A program made the position numbers and the translations under genes. A model generated the notes under the pieces. That model worked only from the letters and a program-made list of their open reading frames with translations, made no database searches and was not told the origin of the DNA. From contig JAAXUD010000050.1 of assembly GCA_013336205.1 (NCBI GenBank), positions 1 through 10,777 on the forward strand: DNA of 10,777 nt, in the 5' to 3' direction. Source of the stretch: Lentimicrobium sp. (lineage in GTDB: Bacteria; Bacteroidota; Bacteroidia; Bacteroidales; Lentimicrobiaceae). Below are positions 1-7,472 of this stretch, in pieces (position 1 is the first letter of the stretch; each line of letters opens with the position of its first letter).

Positions 1-142
1 TGATCAGGCATTCATCGCGGTATGATTCAAGGAGTTTCATCACCAGTGTAGTTTTGCCCGATTGCCTGGGCCCGGTAATAATAATTGCCTTTCCTGAGAA
101 AAACTTTCCGGCTATTTGCTGTTCAATGGATCTTGAAATCAT
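1..142 (-). CDS. AAA-family ATPase (AAA_14 / DUF4143-like), 5' end only
   Basis: Only the first 47 codons lie in the window; the gene continues past position 1. The product starts MISRSIEQQIAGKF and reaches a Walker A loop, GPRQSGKTT, at about residues 24-32, preceded by a hydrophobic beta strand (AIIIT). GPRQ(S/V)GKTT close to the N-terminus is typical of the AAA_14 ATPases that usually carry a C-terminal DUF4143 domain; that part is outside the window, so the family is inferred from the P-loop alone. The ATG at 142-140 is the natural start: it lies about 24 residues before the loop, and a good Bacteroidota -7 element sits just upstream. These ATPases are common in Bacteroidota and mostly uncharacterised. 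The gene is divergent from icmF, with tandem repeats between them. Confidence 0.8.
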   Translation of the reverse strand, partial: MISRSIEQQIAGKFFSGKAIIITGPRQSGKTTLVMKLLESYRDECLI

Positions 143-165
143 TGTTTTTGTGTTGAAACCAATTG

Positions 166-196
166 CAAATATAATATAAAAACGCTCTGAAGCATA
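166..196 (-). promoter_or_regulatory. Predicted promoter of the AAA ATPase gene
   Basis: Read on the minus strand, 173-166 is TATATTTG, an exact match to the Bacteroidota -7 consensus TAnnTTTG. A -33 TTTG is poorly kept: TATG lies at 196-193, 19 nt upstream. The predicted leader is about 15-20 nt. The -33 position touches the edge of the tandem repeats that begin at 194, which suggests the repeats influence this promoter. Confidence 0.45.
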
Positions 197-272
197 ACTA
201 TTCAGGAATGAAATCCCGTAAAGTTATAACTAATCAGGAATAGAATCCCATAAAGTTATAACTATGTGGGAA
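194..272. repeat. 32-bp tandem repeat, about 2.5 copies
   Basis: Unit 1 (194-225) and unit 2 (226-257) are both 32 bp and agree at 28 of 32 positions; both begin ATAACTA and end TAAAGTT. A third, partial unit begins at 258 with ATAACTAT and keeps GGAAT at the equivalent place before diverging. There is no spacer between units, so this is not a CRISPR array. The period is about three helical turns, placing equivalent bases on one face of the DNA, and the array abuts the predicted ATPase promoter. An operator array is a reasonable inference; a coding or mobile role is not supported. Confidence 0.75.
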
Positions 273-365
273 TTGGTCTTCAGAATTTGGAAATTACAGG
301 AAAGATAAGTTGAATTCTGCACCTGGTTGAGTATGGTATCGAACTTAATTTCCTTTTCTTTGTTT

Positions 366-379
366 TGCAATCGATTGCA
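366..379. promoter_or_regulatory. LacI-type palindromic operator candidate
   Basis: TGCAATCGATTGCA is a perfect 14-bp palindrome with the central CG and TGnAAnCGnTTnCA arrangement typical of LacI/GalR-family operators. It lies in the divergent intergenic region, about 80 bp upstream of the predicted icmF -33 element and 224 bp upstream of the ATPase start. A 14-bp palindrome is expected by chance about once per 16 kb, so the match to a known operator form and the intergenic position carry the argument. No LacI-type regulator gene is in the window. Confidence 0.4.
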
Positions 380-458
380 TAAAAGTTAAACTGGTAATTA
401 TCAGCAGATAAAAATCCGGGCAAACCATGTTTTTTTTCTTAATTTAACAGGAATTTTA

Positions 459-491
459 TTTGTGTCATTGACCGAATCTTTTTTATCTTTC
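459..491 (+). promoter_or_regulatory. Predicted icmF promoter (Bacteroidota -33/-7 type)
   Basis: TTTG at 459-462 is followed after 21 nt by TATCTTTC at 484-491, seven of eight matches to TAnnTTTG. The spacing is within the usual range for the primary sigma factor of Bacteroidota. Transcription would start near 497-500, giving a leader of about 25-30 nt before the ATG at 526. That is too short to hold a cobalamin riboswitch. Confidence 0.5.
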
Positions 492-525
492 CAAGCCGAT
501 ACATTCACATTTCTAACTATATAAA

Positions 526-3500
526 ATGCACGAACCCACTGTTTACAAGCCAAAAAATCACATCCGCATCGTTACGGCTGCCGCTCTTTTCGATGGACAC
601 GATGCTGCCATCAATGTGATGCGCCGCATACTCCAGTCTTCGGGTGCTGAAGTTATTCACCTGGGGCACGATCGTTCGGTGCAGGAAGTGGTACAATGTG
701 CGGTTCAGGAGGATGTGCAGGCCATTGCCATAACCTCCTATCAGGGTGGACATATGGAGTACTTTAAATACATGTACGATCTTTTGCAGGAAGCCGGTTG
801 CGGGCATATCAAAATATTTGGAGGCGGCGGCGGGGTAATCCTTCCGCACGAAATGGAAGAACTGCATCAGTATGGCATTACCCGGATCTATTCACCTGAC
901 GATGGCCGGCATATGGGGCTCCAGGGTATGATTAATGATCTGCTGAAGCAGGCAGATTTTCCAATGGGAAAGATTGAAGGCATTAATCCGGAAGTTATCC
1001 GTGCGGGGAACAACCGTGCCATTGCATCGCTGATAACTGCTGCTGAAAATAATCCGGAGAGTATAAAAGAACTTACCAATGCTTTTGGCCACGATTGCCA
1101 CGAACGCAAAAGTCCTGTGCTCGGTATTACCGGAACCGGTGGTGCCGGAAAATCATCCCTGGTCGATGAGCTGGTCAGGCGTTTTCTGCAGTCAAATCCT
1201 GATAAAAAGATGGCTATTTTATCGGTAGATCCTACCCGTCGCAAAAGTGGAGGAGCTTTGCTGGGCGATCGTATCCGGATGAATGCGATTAATACGCCCA
1301 GGGTTTTCATGCGCAGTATGGCTACACGGCAGGCCAACCTGGCTTTATCGAAATACATCAGCGATGCAGTCTGTATCGTGAAGAATGCCGGCTTTGATCT
1401 TATTATCCTGGAAAGTTCAGGAATTGGCCAGAGTGATACGGAAATTGTGGATTATGCCGATATTTCCATGTATGTGATGACACCGGAATATGGCGCAGCT
1501 TCGCAGCTTGAGAAGATTGACATGCTTGACTTTGCCGATATTATTGCGATTAATAAATCTGATAAGCGCGGTGCTGCAGACGCCTTGCGGGACGTAAAAA
1601 AGCAGTATGCCCGCAATCATAAACTCTGGGAAGCCCAGGCAGATGATTTGCCCGTATTCAGCACTATGGCCTCACAATTTAATGATACCGGCGTAAACAG
1701 GCTCTACAACCATGTTATAAAGCTGATGAACCAGAAGCTATCTACTGATTTTGTAGCCTATACCCTTACAGTTGATGATGAACAAACCGGAAGCCAGATC
1801 ATTCCACCCGCCAGGGTCAGGTATCTGTCCGAAATATCAGAAATCGTAAGAAATTACAACAAACAGGCTGAAGTCCTGGCTGATATTGCCTCAGAACTGC
1901 AGGCTGTACAAAAGGTTTCAGCAATCCTGGAAAAGAATTCAGTTGAGGTGCCCAATCTGTTAACAGAGAAAAAGGCGGCTTTGGTGAAACTTCTGGGTGA
2001 GGAGAATATGCATTTTCTGGAAAGCTGGGAAGAAAAAAAAGAGCAGTACACCAATCCTGAATATGTTTATAAAGTCCGTGGCAAGGAAATCAGGATTGAA
2101 ACACATACGGAATCGCTTTCGCATTCGCGGATTCCGAAGATCAGCATGCCGCGTTACCGGAGTTGGGGCGACATTCTGAAATGGACGTTGCGTGAAAATG
2201 TGCCGGGCGAGTTCCCTTATGCTGCCGGAGTATATCCTTTTAAGCGGGAGAATGAAGACCCAACCCGGATGTTTGCAGGCGAAGGAGGTCCGGAGCGCAC
2301 CAACAAACGATTCCATTATGTTTCAGTGGGAATGCCGGCCCGAAGGCTCTCAACGGCCTTCGATTCCGTTACCCTTTATGGGGCTGACCCCGATGTCAGG
2401 CCTGATATTTACGGCAAAATTGGCAATGCCGGTGTTTCCATCGCCTGCCTCGATGATGCGAAGAAACTTTATTCAGGTTTTAACCTTATAGATGCGGCGA
2501 CCTCGGTAAGTATGACCATCAACGGTCCGGCGCCTTCTTTGGTCGGGTATTTTATGAATGCAGCCATCGACCAGCAGTGCGAAGTTTATATCAGGCAACA
2601 TGGGCTTGAAACTGAAACTGAGAAAAAGATCGCAGCAATTTATAAGAAGCGCGGCACAGTCCGGCCTGCTTATCAGGGCAGGTTACCAGAAGGAAACAAA
2701 GGGCTTGGCCTGCTGCTGCTGGGGATTTCAGGTGACCTGGTTTTGCCTGCCGACGTTTACCGGAAAATTAAGACAGACACTATTTCGAAAGTGCGGGGCA
2801 CAGTCCAGGCGGATATCCTGAAGGAAGACCAGGCGCAGAATACCTGTATCTTTTCAACCGATTTTTCGCTCAAAGTGATGGGCGATGTCCAGGAGTACTT
2901 TAATATTAACAAAGTCCGGAATTTCTATTCAGTTTCTATTTCAGGCTATCACATTGCTGAAGCAGGCGCCAATCCTATAACCCAACTGGCATTAACGCTG
3001 GCCAACGGGTTTACCTATGTGGAGTATTACCTTTCGCGTGGGATGAAGATTGATGATTTCGCGCCAAACTTCTCCTTCTTTTTCTCCAATGGAATCGACC
3101 CTGAATATGCTGTGCTGGGGCGGGTGGCAAGGCTGATCTGGGCCAAAGCCATGAAACTGAAATATGGCGCCAATGAGCGTTCGCAGATGCTGAAATATCA
3201 TATTCAGACTTCGGGCCGTTCGCTGCATGCGCAGGAAATCGGATTTAATGACATCCGGACTACTCTTCAGGCGTTGTACGCGATTTACGATAACTGTAAT
3301 TCATTGCATACCAATGCCTATGATGAGGCCATTACTACACCAACGGAGGAGTCGGTGCGCCGGGCAATGGCAATTCAGCTGATTATTAACCATGAACTTG
3401 GACTTGCAAAAAATCAGAACCCTTTGCAGGGCGCATTTATCATCGAAGAGTTGACCGACCTGGTTGAAGAAGCGGTGATGGCTGAGTTCGACCGCCTTAC

Positions 3501-3894
3501 TGAGCGCGGGGGTGTCCTTGGCGCCATGGAAACCATGTACCAGCGCAGCCGTATTCAGGAGGAATCGCTTTATTACGAGAAGTTAAAGCACGATGGGAAA
3601 CTGCCTATTATGGGCGTGAATACATTTCTCTCATCGGAAGGCTCACCCACAGTGATTCCTTCGGAAGTCATCCGGTCAACGCCTGAGGAGAAGAACTACC
3701 AGGTGCAGATGTTGGCGCAGTTTCATAAAACATGGGCGCCGGAAGCATCGCTGGCCTTGAAAAACCTGCATCATGCAGCCGCCACAGGAGGCAATGTGTT
3801 TGAATCGCTGATGGAAGCCACTAAATACTGCTCACTCGGTCAGATTACCAATGAACTTTTCAGGGTTGGAGGACAGTACAGGAGGAATATGTGA
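526..3894 (+). CDS. icmF: Fused isobutyryl-CoA mutase IcmF (B12 mutase with GTPase chaperone)
   Basis: This cytosolic adenosylcobalamin enzyme interconverts isobutyryl-CoA and n-butyryl-CoA, or related acyl-CoAs, and carries its own MeaB-like G-protein chaperone. At 1122 residues it has the usual IcmF length and order. The B12-binding domain comes first (about 10-145; D23-x-H25 of the base-off His motif, SYQGG at 71-75, FGGGGG at 98-103). The GTPase domain (about 195-410) has Walker A G203-S210, an ESSGIGQSD switch at 296-304 and NKSD at 343-346. A linker leads to the mutase barrel (about 540-1122), with [14 protein letters not shown] at 561-574, SGYH at 806-809 (H809 equals the catalytic His of methylmalonyl-CoA mutase) and [10 protein letters not shown] at 894-903. 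Q771 in AQNTCIF replaces the carboxylate-binding Arg of methylmalonyl-CoA mutase, favouring isobutyryl-CoA type specificity. The gene appears monocistronic, and no Shine-Dalgarno sequence precedes the ATG. Confidence 0.95.
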   Translation: MHEPTVYKPKNHIRIVTAAALFDGHDAAINVMRRILQSSGAEVIHLGHDRSVQEVVQCAVQEDVQAIAITSYQGGHMEYFKYMYDLLQEAGCGHIKIFGGGGGVILPHEMEELHQYGITRIYSPDDGRHMGLQGMINDLLKQADFPMGKIEGINPEVIRAGNNRAIASLITAAENNPESIKELTNAFGHDCHERKSPVLGITGTGGAGKSSLVDELVRRFLQSNPDKKMAILSVDPTRRKSGGALLGDRIRMNAINTPRVFMRSMATRQANLALSKYISDAVCIVKNAGFDLIILESSGIGQSDTEIVDYADISMYVMTPEYGAASQLEKIDMLDFADIIAINKSDKRGAADALRDVKKQYARNHKLWEAQADDLPVFSTMASQFNDTGVNRLYNHVIKLMNQKLSTDFVAYTLTVDDEQTGSQIIPPARVRYLSEISEIVRNYNKQAEVLADIASELQAVQKVSAILEKNSVEVPNLLTEKKAALVKLLGEENMHFLESWEEKKEQYTNPEYVYKVRGKEIRIETHTESLSHSRIPKISMPRYRSWGDILKWTLRENVPGEFPYAAGVYPFKRENEDPTRMFAGEGGPERTNKRFHYVSVGMPARRLSTAFDSVTLYGADPDVRPDIYGKIGNAGVSIACLDDAKKLYSGFNLIDAATSVSMTINGPAPSLVGYFMNAAIDQQCEVYIRQHGLETETEKKIAAIYKKRGTVRPAYQGRLPEGNKGLGLLLLGISGDLVLPADVYRKIKTDTISKVRGTVQADILKEDQAQNTCIFSTDFSLKVMGDVQEYFNINKVRNFYSVSISGYHIAEAGANPITQLALTLANGFTYVEYYLSRGMKIDDFAPNFSFFFSNGIDPEYAVLGRVARLIWAKAMKLKYGANERSQMLKYHIQTSGRSLHAQEIGFNDIRTTLQALYAIYDNCNSLHTNAYDEAITTPTEESVRRAMAIQLIINHELGLAKNQNPLQGAFIIEELTDLVEEAVMAEFDRLTERGGVLGAMETMYQRSRIQEESLYYEKLKHDGKLPIMGVNTFLSSEGSPTVIPSEVIRSTPEEKNYQVQMLAQFHKTWAPEASLALKNLHHAAATGGNVFESLMEATKYCSLGQITNELFRVGGQYRRNM

Positions 3895-4078
3895 GGTGCT
3901 TTTTGGACAGGCCGACCAGGAGACAATGAGAAATGTAGAACTATTCAATGTGAACTGTAATAAAGAAAAGATCAACATCAAACATTCTGGTTGGGCACCC
4001 GGGACCCTTGATTGGCGAAGGGGTTGAAGCTTTGAACACGAATAACACTGATGCAACAGATTTTCACAAATTTGAGCA
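3895..4078. other. Convergent intergenic region without a clear terminator
   Basis: This 184-bp stretch separates the 3' ends of icmF and the LRR gene. I see no strong stem followed by a T-run on either strand; the best inverted repeat (ACCCTT at 4004-4009 with AAGGGGT at 4018-4024) is short and imperfect. A 33-codon plus-strand frame at 3926-4027 has no recognisable product. The end nearest the LRR gene carries a phased ACA repeat, listed separately. Confidence 0.5.
4036..4071. repeat. Roughly 10-bp phased ACA(C/G/A)(N)GAT/AAT motif series
   Basis: The motifs ACACGAAT, ACACTGAT, ACAGAT and ACAAAT start at 4036, 4045, 4056 and 4066, steps of 9, 11 and 10 bp. This is close to one helical turn per step. 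The copies are degenerate and few, so chance is possible. The series sits immediately downstream of the LRR gene stop codon. Confidence 0.3.
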
Positions 4079-4750
4079 TTACTTGTCATCATATCCCCAC
4101 CATCCATAAAATAGGTTGCCGGGTTTACTTTTGTATATTTCCAATGCATTTAGTACTTCCTTTGTTGGGGTGTAGCTGCTAAATGCAAAACTTATTTCTT
4201 TAATTTCCGGAAGCAAAAAGAGTTCCGGTGACATATATTCAATTCTTGACTCCCATAATTCAAATTTAACCAGGGAGGTAAGTTTTTGGATATCATCGGG
4301 GATACGTTTTATTTTTTTTGCATAGTTAAATTTTAACGTCTGCAGTGTTGTCATGTCAAATATCTCATTCAATATTTCATTGAAATAACAGTGACGGAAC
4401 CCCAATGATTTTAACGATAGATTTTTTAAAAATTCAGGATAATCCTCTATTACAATATTATCAGCATAAATTGTCTCAATTGGAGGAGGTGAAAGAAATC
4501 GCGTATTTAATTTTTGGAAGAATTGTAACGATTTACTTCCTACAAGGCTCAATTCTATTAGTTTTGGAACTAAAAGTGTATCGCTTTCGAATTCGATATC
4601 AAATTCAAACAAGTCTGTTAAAACCATCAGATAGTTCATGTTTGATAAAACTTTATCCGATAACAGGTAGTTGATTTTTTCACATGTTTCCTCAAATTCA
4701 GTAACTCCCAGCACCAAAATTCCATCATCTTCTGGTTTCTTGATTATCAT
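4079..4750 (-). CDS. Leucine-rich-repeat protein, 223 aa, AT-rich
   Basis: The protein has no signal peptide or membrane segment and is probably cytosolic. An LxxLxF-type strand motif recurs at residues 64 (LIELSL), 91 (IETIYA), 113 (LKSLGF), 136 (LQTLKF), 160 (LVKFEL) and 183 (IKEISF). The last four steps are 22, 23, 24 and 23 residues, the spacing of leucine-rich repeats, with a canonical IPDDIQKLTSL unit at 150-160. LRR proteins bind other proteins; the partner here is unknown. The C-terminus ends with a GWWGYDD tail. Sampled stretches of the gene are about 30-32% GC against about 50-55% for samples of icmF, suggesting recent acquisition. The start ATG at 4750 has a weak AGGA just upstream. 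It lies 138 bp downstream of the patatin gene on the same strand. Confidence 0.7.
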   Translation of the reverse strand: MIIKKPEDDGILVLGVTEFEETCEKINYLLSDKVLSNMNYLMVLTDLFEFDIEFESDTLLVPKLIELSLVGSKSLQFFQKLNTRFLSPPPIETIYADNIVIEDYPEFLKNLSLKSLGFRHCYFNEILNEIFDMTTLQTLKFNYAKKIKRIPDDIQKLTSLVKFELWESRIEYMSPELFLLPEIKEISFAFSSYTPTKEVLNALEIYKSKPGNLFYGWWGYDDK

Positions 4751-4823
4751 ATCCTGGCTTGGTAAGTTTTAATTAAAATAGCATTAATTATTCAAATGAG
4801 GGAATTATATTTAAAATTGCAAT

Positions 4824-4900
4824 TGGTCTTTTTGTTCATTTCCAGTATGTCTGAATCAAACAATTATTCTTAATTCTGAACTCCGAAATCAAAAAGACCA
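4824..4900 (-). terminator. Long-loop inverted repeat at the 3' end of the patatin gene
   Basis: TGGTCTTTTTG at 4824-4834 and CAAAAAGACCA at 4890-4900 are a perfect 11-bp inverted pair; the second arm overlaps the patatin stop codon (4889-4891). In the minus-strand RNA the stem can continue past a small bulge with ATTTC pairing GAAAT and AGT pairing ACT, shortening the loop to roughly 30 nt. There is no T-run after the stem, so a classical intrinsic terminator is doubtful; an RNA 3'-end or processing structure is the alternative. Confidence 0.35.
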
Positions 4901-7165
4901 TCCCAGATTTAAGTATCCGATAATTTTATCCGTTTGAGGACTATAGGAAAAGGTAATTTCGATCGGACCCAGCAGTGAGAGGTAACCCAGACTCATGCCT
5001 GCACCGAGTAAGGCATTATCGCTGTAAGTTACTTTCCCAAGGTTGTCCAGTGCAAAATCGTACATACCTGCATTGACCAGTGCAGAGACAAATATACTGT
5101 TACCAATTTGATATTGCATGCCATAAGCGCCTGTTATTGCAGAACTTGTGATAACCCCATACTCATTCAGTCCTGCGAAAGTGAACTGTTTGTCGAGAAT
5201 AAAACTGGTTCCTCCCACGTTAAAACTATTTAAAAACCCCTGGTTGTAGTTGAAATTATAACCTGCCTGGATACTGGAAATCTGCGTAAAATGTTCGCTA
5301 ACCGGGAAATATGATTCCCAGAGTATAGAAGTCTGCAGAAAGGTTCCAACCTCAATATCTAGATCGGTGGGAGATGTTTCGTTTCCTTCGTAGGTAATAG
5401 CCTTTAAAGTTGGATTTTGATTATGGAAAACCGAAGTTTGCAGACTAAGTTTCTGACCAGAAAGCGGGAATGAATTTCTGTTTAAGGTATGGTACCTCCA
5501 TGAAATAAATGTTTCAAAGCCGGTATTGGATCCGTCGATCATTAATTCAGTTACCAGTTGTGGCTCGAGGTCTCGGAAGAAAAAGGATGATCCTGCCGTT
5601 AAATAACTGTTGATGCCGGTCAGGATGTTGGCAGTTAAGGTCAGATCGAGTTTGTCCTGACGATATTCTGACACACGTTCAAAATCATTGTAAACCGGGA
5701 ACTCGAATCGTATGCCATAGGTTTCCAGGTTAAGCCATGTTTTCTGGTCATTGGTAAGATAATGGGAAATACCGGCTCTGTAAACCGGATTTTCTCCGAT
5801 TTGTACGCGTGCATATGCCTGGGTATTGTTGAAGAGAAATCTGTTTGTCCGCCATCCTAAGATTATTCCGACTCCATTGAAAGTGGAGAAATTTATGGCT
5901 GTCATTATACTTGAGAGCGGTTTCTCAATTACCTCAACATTGAGAATAACAAGCCCCTGTTTTTCAGAATTAGTCAGATAATAGTTAATCCTTTCAAAAT
6001 AATTGGAGGCATAAAGCCGGTTTATTGCATGCGTAAAGTCTTTTGCTTTCAGGGTGTCGCCCCTGTTTATCTTAAGTTTACTATAAATAAAATGCTTGCT
6101 GATTTCCCGATTTCCGATGATATGTATTGAATCAATTATAAATGAGTGTAAAACCAGATCGGGGGATTTCTCAGGTTTGCCAAGCCCATTGGCTTTCTGC
6201 GCTTCGGCAAGTTTCATCAACGGGCCCAATTGTGCACGGGCAGCAATTTTACCTCGTTCAATAATAGTTGCAGCCTCGTTAAAACTTGCAGCGGAAAAAC
6301 CAGTAAGATCAGGTTCAATATAGATATCAACCAGTTTTTTATCGTGAATAAAGTTATGGGCATCTACATAAAACCCCATCTGATAAATGATATCTACCGG
6401 GGTTTTGAGTTCCGTTGCAGGTCGCAATCCCTGGGAAACATTTACACCTATCGTAATGTCTGCACCCATTTCTTTGACCACACTGACCGGAAAATTCTTG
6501 ACCACTCCGCCATCAATCAGTTTTTTACCATCCCGGTCAACAGTCGTAAAAACGGAAGGGATAGCCATGGATGCCCTGATGGCGCTTGAGAGACTTCCTT
6601 TGTTCATTAAAACCGGGGTGCCGGTTTCAACATCGGTTGCAATACAGGCAAAAGGGATAGGAAGGTCATTAAAGTCAGTTACCTGGTAAACAGGCAAATA
6701 GATTTCATTCAGGGTATTCCACAATTGTTGTCCTTCAAGTGCTCCGGAGGGAAGTTTGATTTTTCCTTTATCTATGGGTAATTCAATGATATTTTTACCG
6801 GCAGTATTACGCTCTTGCGGAGGAAGAAAATGTAGTGAAGATTTTGTGGCAAAGAGAATATCCCAATCGATATTCGTAGCAAATGCTTCGATCTGGCTTG
6901 CAGAGTATCCTGATGCATACATACCCCCAACGATGCTGCCCATACTGGTACCTGAAATGTAGTTTACCTGAATTCCCAGGCTATCAAGGATGTGCAGCAC
7001 CCCAATGTGGGCAAGGCCCTTTGCACCGCCACCACTCAGGGTAAGGCCTGGTTTCAGACCTTCCGGAAGATTATCTCCATCAATTAAGGTCAGGGCTTTT
7101 ACCTGGAAATTGACAATTATCAGGCAAATAAACAATAAACCTGTGAGAGGGCTTTTTTTGGTCAC
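4889..7165 (-). CDS. Patatin-like phospholipase with POTRA and outer-membrane beta-barrel
   Basis: Predicted lipid acyl hydrolase, exported and anchored in the outer membrane. A signal peptide (residues 1-24; KK, hydrophobic core, VKA cleavage site) precedes a patatin domain (about 38-235). This has the oxyanion loop SGGGAKG (44-50), the nucleophile elbow GTSMG with Ser74, and the catalytic Asp218 in DGG (218-220); the Ser-Asp dyad is intact. After a helical linker (about 295-330), residues 337-415 look like one POTRA domain (DSIHIIGNREI, then YASNYFERINYYL), and about 420-758 form repeated amphipathic strands ending in aromatic GWSF. This patatin-POTRA-barrel order is that of PlpD/FplA-type (type Vd) autotransporters. 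The first codon is GTG; no in-frame ATG lies between it and the upstream stop, and the next internal ATG is codon 75, inside the catalytic motif. Confidence 0.9.
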   Translation of the reverse strand: MTKKSPLTGLLFICLIIVNFQVKALTLIDGDNLPEGLKPGLTLSGGGAKGLAHIGVLHILDSLGIQVNYISGTSMGSIVGGMYASGYSASQIEAFATNIDWDILFATKSSLHFLPPQERNTAGKNIIELPIDKGKIKLPSGALEGQQLWNTLNEIYLPVYQVTDFNDLPIPFACIATDVETGTPVLMNKGSLSSAIRASMAIPSVFTTVDRDGKKLIDGGVVKNFPVSVVKEMGADITIGVNVSQGLRPATELKTPVDIIYQMGFYVDAHNFIHDKKLVDIYIEPDLTGFSAASFNEAATIIERGKIAARAQLGPLMKLAEAQKANGLGKPEKSPDLVLHSFIIDSIHIIGNREISKHFIYSKLKINRGDTLKAKDFTHAINRLYASNYFERINYYLTNSEKQGLVILNVEVIEKPLSSIMTAINFSTFNGVGIILGWRTNRFLFNNTQAYARVQIGENPVYRAGISHYLTNDQKTWLNLETYGIRFEFPVYNDFERVSEYRQDKLDLTLTANILTGINSYLTAGSSFFFRDLEPQLVTELMIDGSNTGFETFISWRYHTLNRNSFPLSGQKLSLQTSVFHNQNPTLKAITYEGNETSPTDLDIEVGTFLQTSILWESYFPVSEHFTQISSIQAGYNFNYNQGFLNSFNVGGTSFILDKQFTFAGLNEYGVITSSAITGAYGMQYQIGNSIFVSALVNAGMYDFALDNLGKVTYSDNALLGAGMSLGYLSLLGPIEITFSYSPQTDKIIGYLNLGWSF

Positions 7166-7246
7166 GGTAATAATGGTTGGTTAAATAACACTGTTGATAT
7201 GTGTAAAAAACTTATGGATACTGCAGTAAAAAATGAATCTGTTTTT

Positions 7247-7271
7247 AATCATGATTTACAATACCGGTATT
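7247..7271. promoter_or_regulatory. Paired palindromes in the patatin leader
   Basis: AATCATGATT (7247-7256, 10 bp) and AATACCGGTATT (7260-7271, 12 bp) are both perfect palindromes, separated by 3 bp. They lie just downstream of the transcription start predicted for the patatin gene. Either could be an operator; individually, palindromes of this length occur by chance a few times per window. Confidence 0.25.
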
Positions 7272-7272
7272 A

Positions 7273-7368
7273 ATGATGCAAGAAATCAAAAGTATGAAAT
7301 TCTTCCGGGAATTGGGAAAATATCGGCCGACCGACATAAAAAACAAAGTGTTTGAAAGTTCCCTTTAA
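7273..7368 (+). CDS. Possible small protein, 31 aa
   Basis: A short frame opens with two consecutive ATG codons and a further ATG at 7294. From the last one it would read MKFFRELGKYRPTDIKNKV, a charged, helix-like peptide, ending at TAA 7366-7368. About 40 bp downstream is the 7410-7450 hairpin, which also has a T-run on the plus strand. I see no clear promoter or Shine-Dalgarno sequence, and it runs antisense to the predicted patatin promoter. I recognise no family; this is a candidate only. Confidence 0.2.
   Translation: MMQEIKSMKFFRELGKYRPTDIKNKVFESSL
7287..7319 (-). promoter_or_regulatory. Predicted promoter of the patatin gene
   Basis: On the minus strand 7294-7287 reads TACTTTTG, an exact TAnnTTTG match; TTTC at 7319-7316 is a one-mismatch -33 element 21 nt upstream. 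The predicted leader is about 115 nt and contains two palindromes. The site overlaps a possible small plus-strand frame (7273-7368); the two predictions compete. Confidence 0.4.
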
Positions 7369-7409
7369 ACCTGAATAGCCCGGGTGATAAAAACAGTATA
7401 GCGGGAAAG

Positions 7410-7450
7410 CAAAAAGAGTCAGAAGCAATCTACGCTTCCGGCTCTTTTTG
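7410..7450 (-). terminator. Bidirectional intrinsic terminator after the small membrane genes
   Basis: The arms CAAAAAGAGTCAGAAGC (7410-7426) and GCTTCCGGCTCTTTTTG (7434-7450) pair at 15 of 17 positions around a 7-nt loop. Each strand ends the stem in a T5 run. It lies 22 bp beyond the stop codon of the 71-aa gene on the minus strand and would end that transcript; it could also stop plus-strand transcription. Confidence 0.85.
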
Positions 7451-7472
7451 TTGATATAAATAAATTGTTAAT

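Noticed and set aside
194..272. Possible short CRISPR array
   Set aside because: The 32-bp units are directly contiguous with no unique spacers, and no cas genes are present.
497..525. Cobalamin riboswitch upstream of icmF
   Set aside because: The predicted leader is too short and no B12-box-like element is visible; the enzyme also does not belong to the usual riboswitch-controlled class.
1960..2316. 118-codon minus-strand frame within icmF
   Set aside because: It is antisense to strongly conserved mutase coding sequence; composition is a shadow of that frame. The same holds for the other frames inside icmF.
4004..4024. Possible icmF terminator stem
   Set aside because: Only 6 bp with a bulge and no following T-run.
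3926..4027. 33-codon plus-strand frame after icmF (starts MRNVELFNVN)
   Set aside because: An AGGAG precedes the ATG but at only 3 nt spacing; there is no promoter, no recognisable product, and the frame lies in a non-conserved-looking spacer.
3832..4149. 105-codon minus-strand frame spanning the icmF end and LRR end
   Set aside because: It overlaps two well-supported genes in other frames and has no protein-like features.
6230..6589. 119-codon plus-strand frame within the patatin gene
   Set aside because: It is antisense to the patatin catalytic and linker regions, with no independent promoter or domain.
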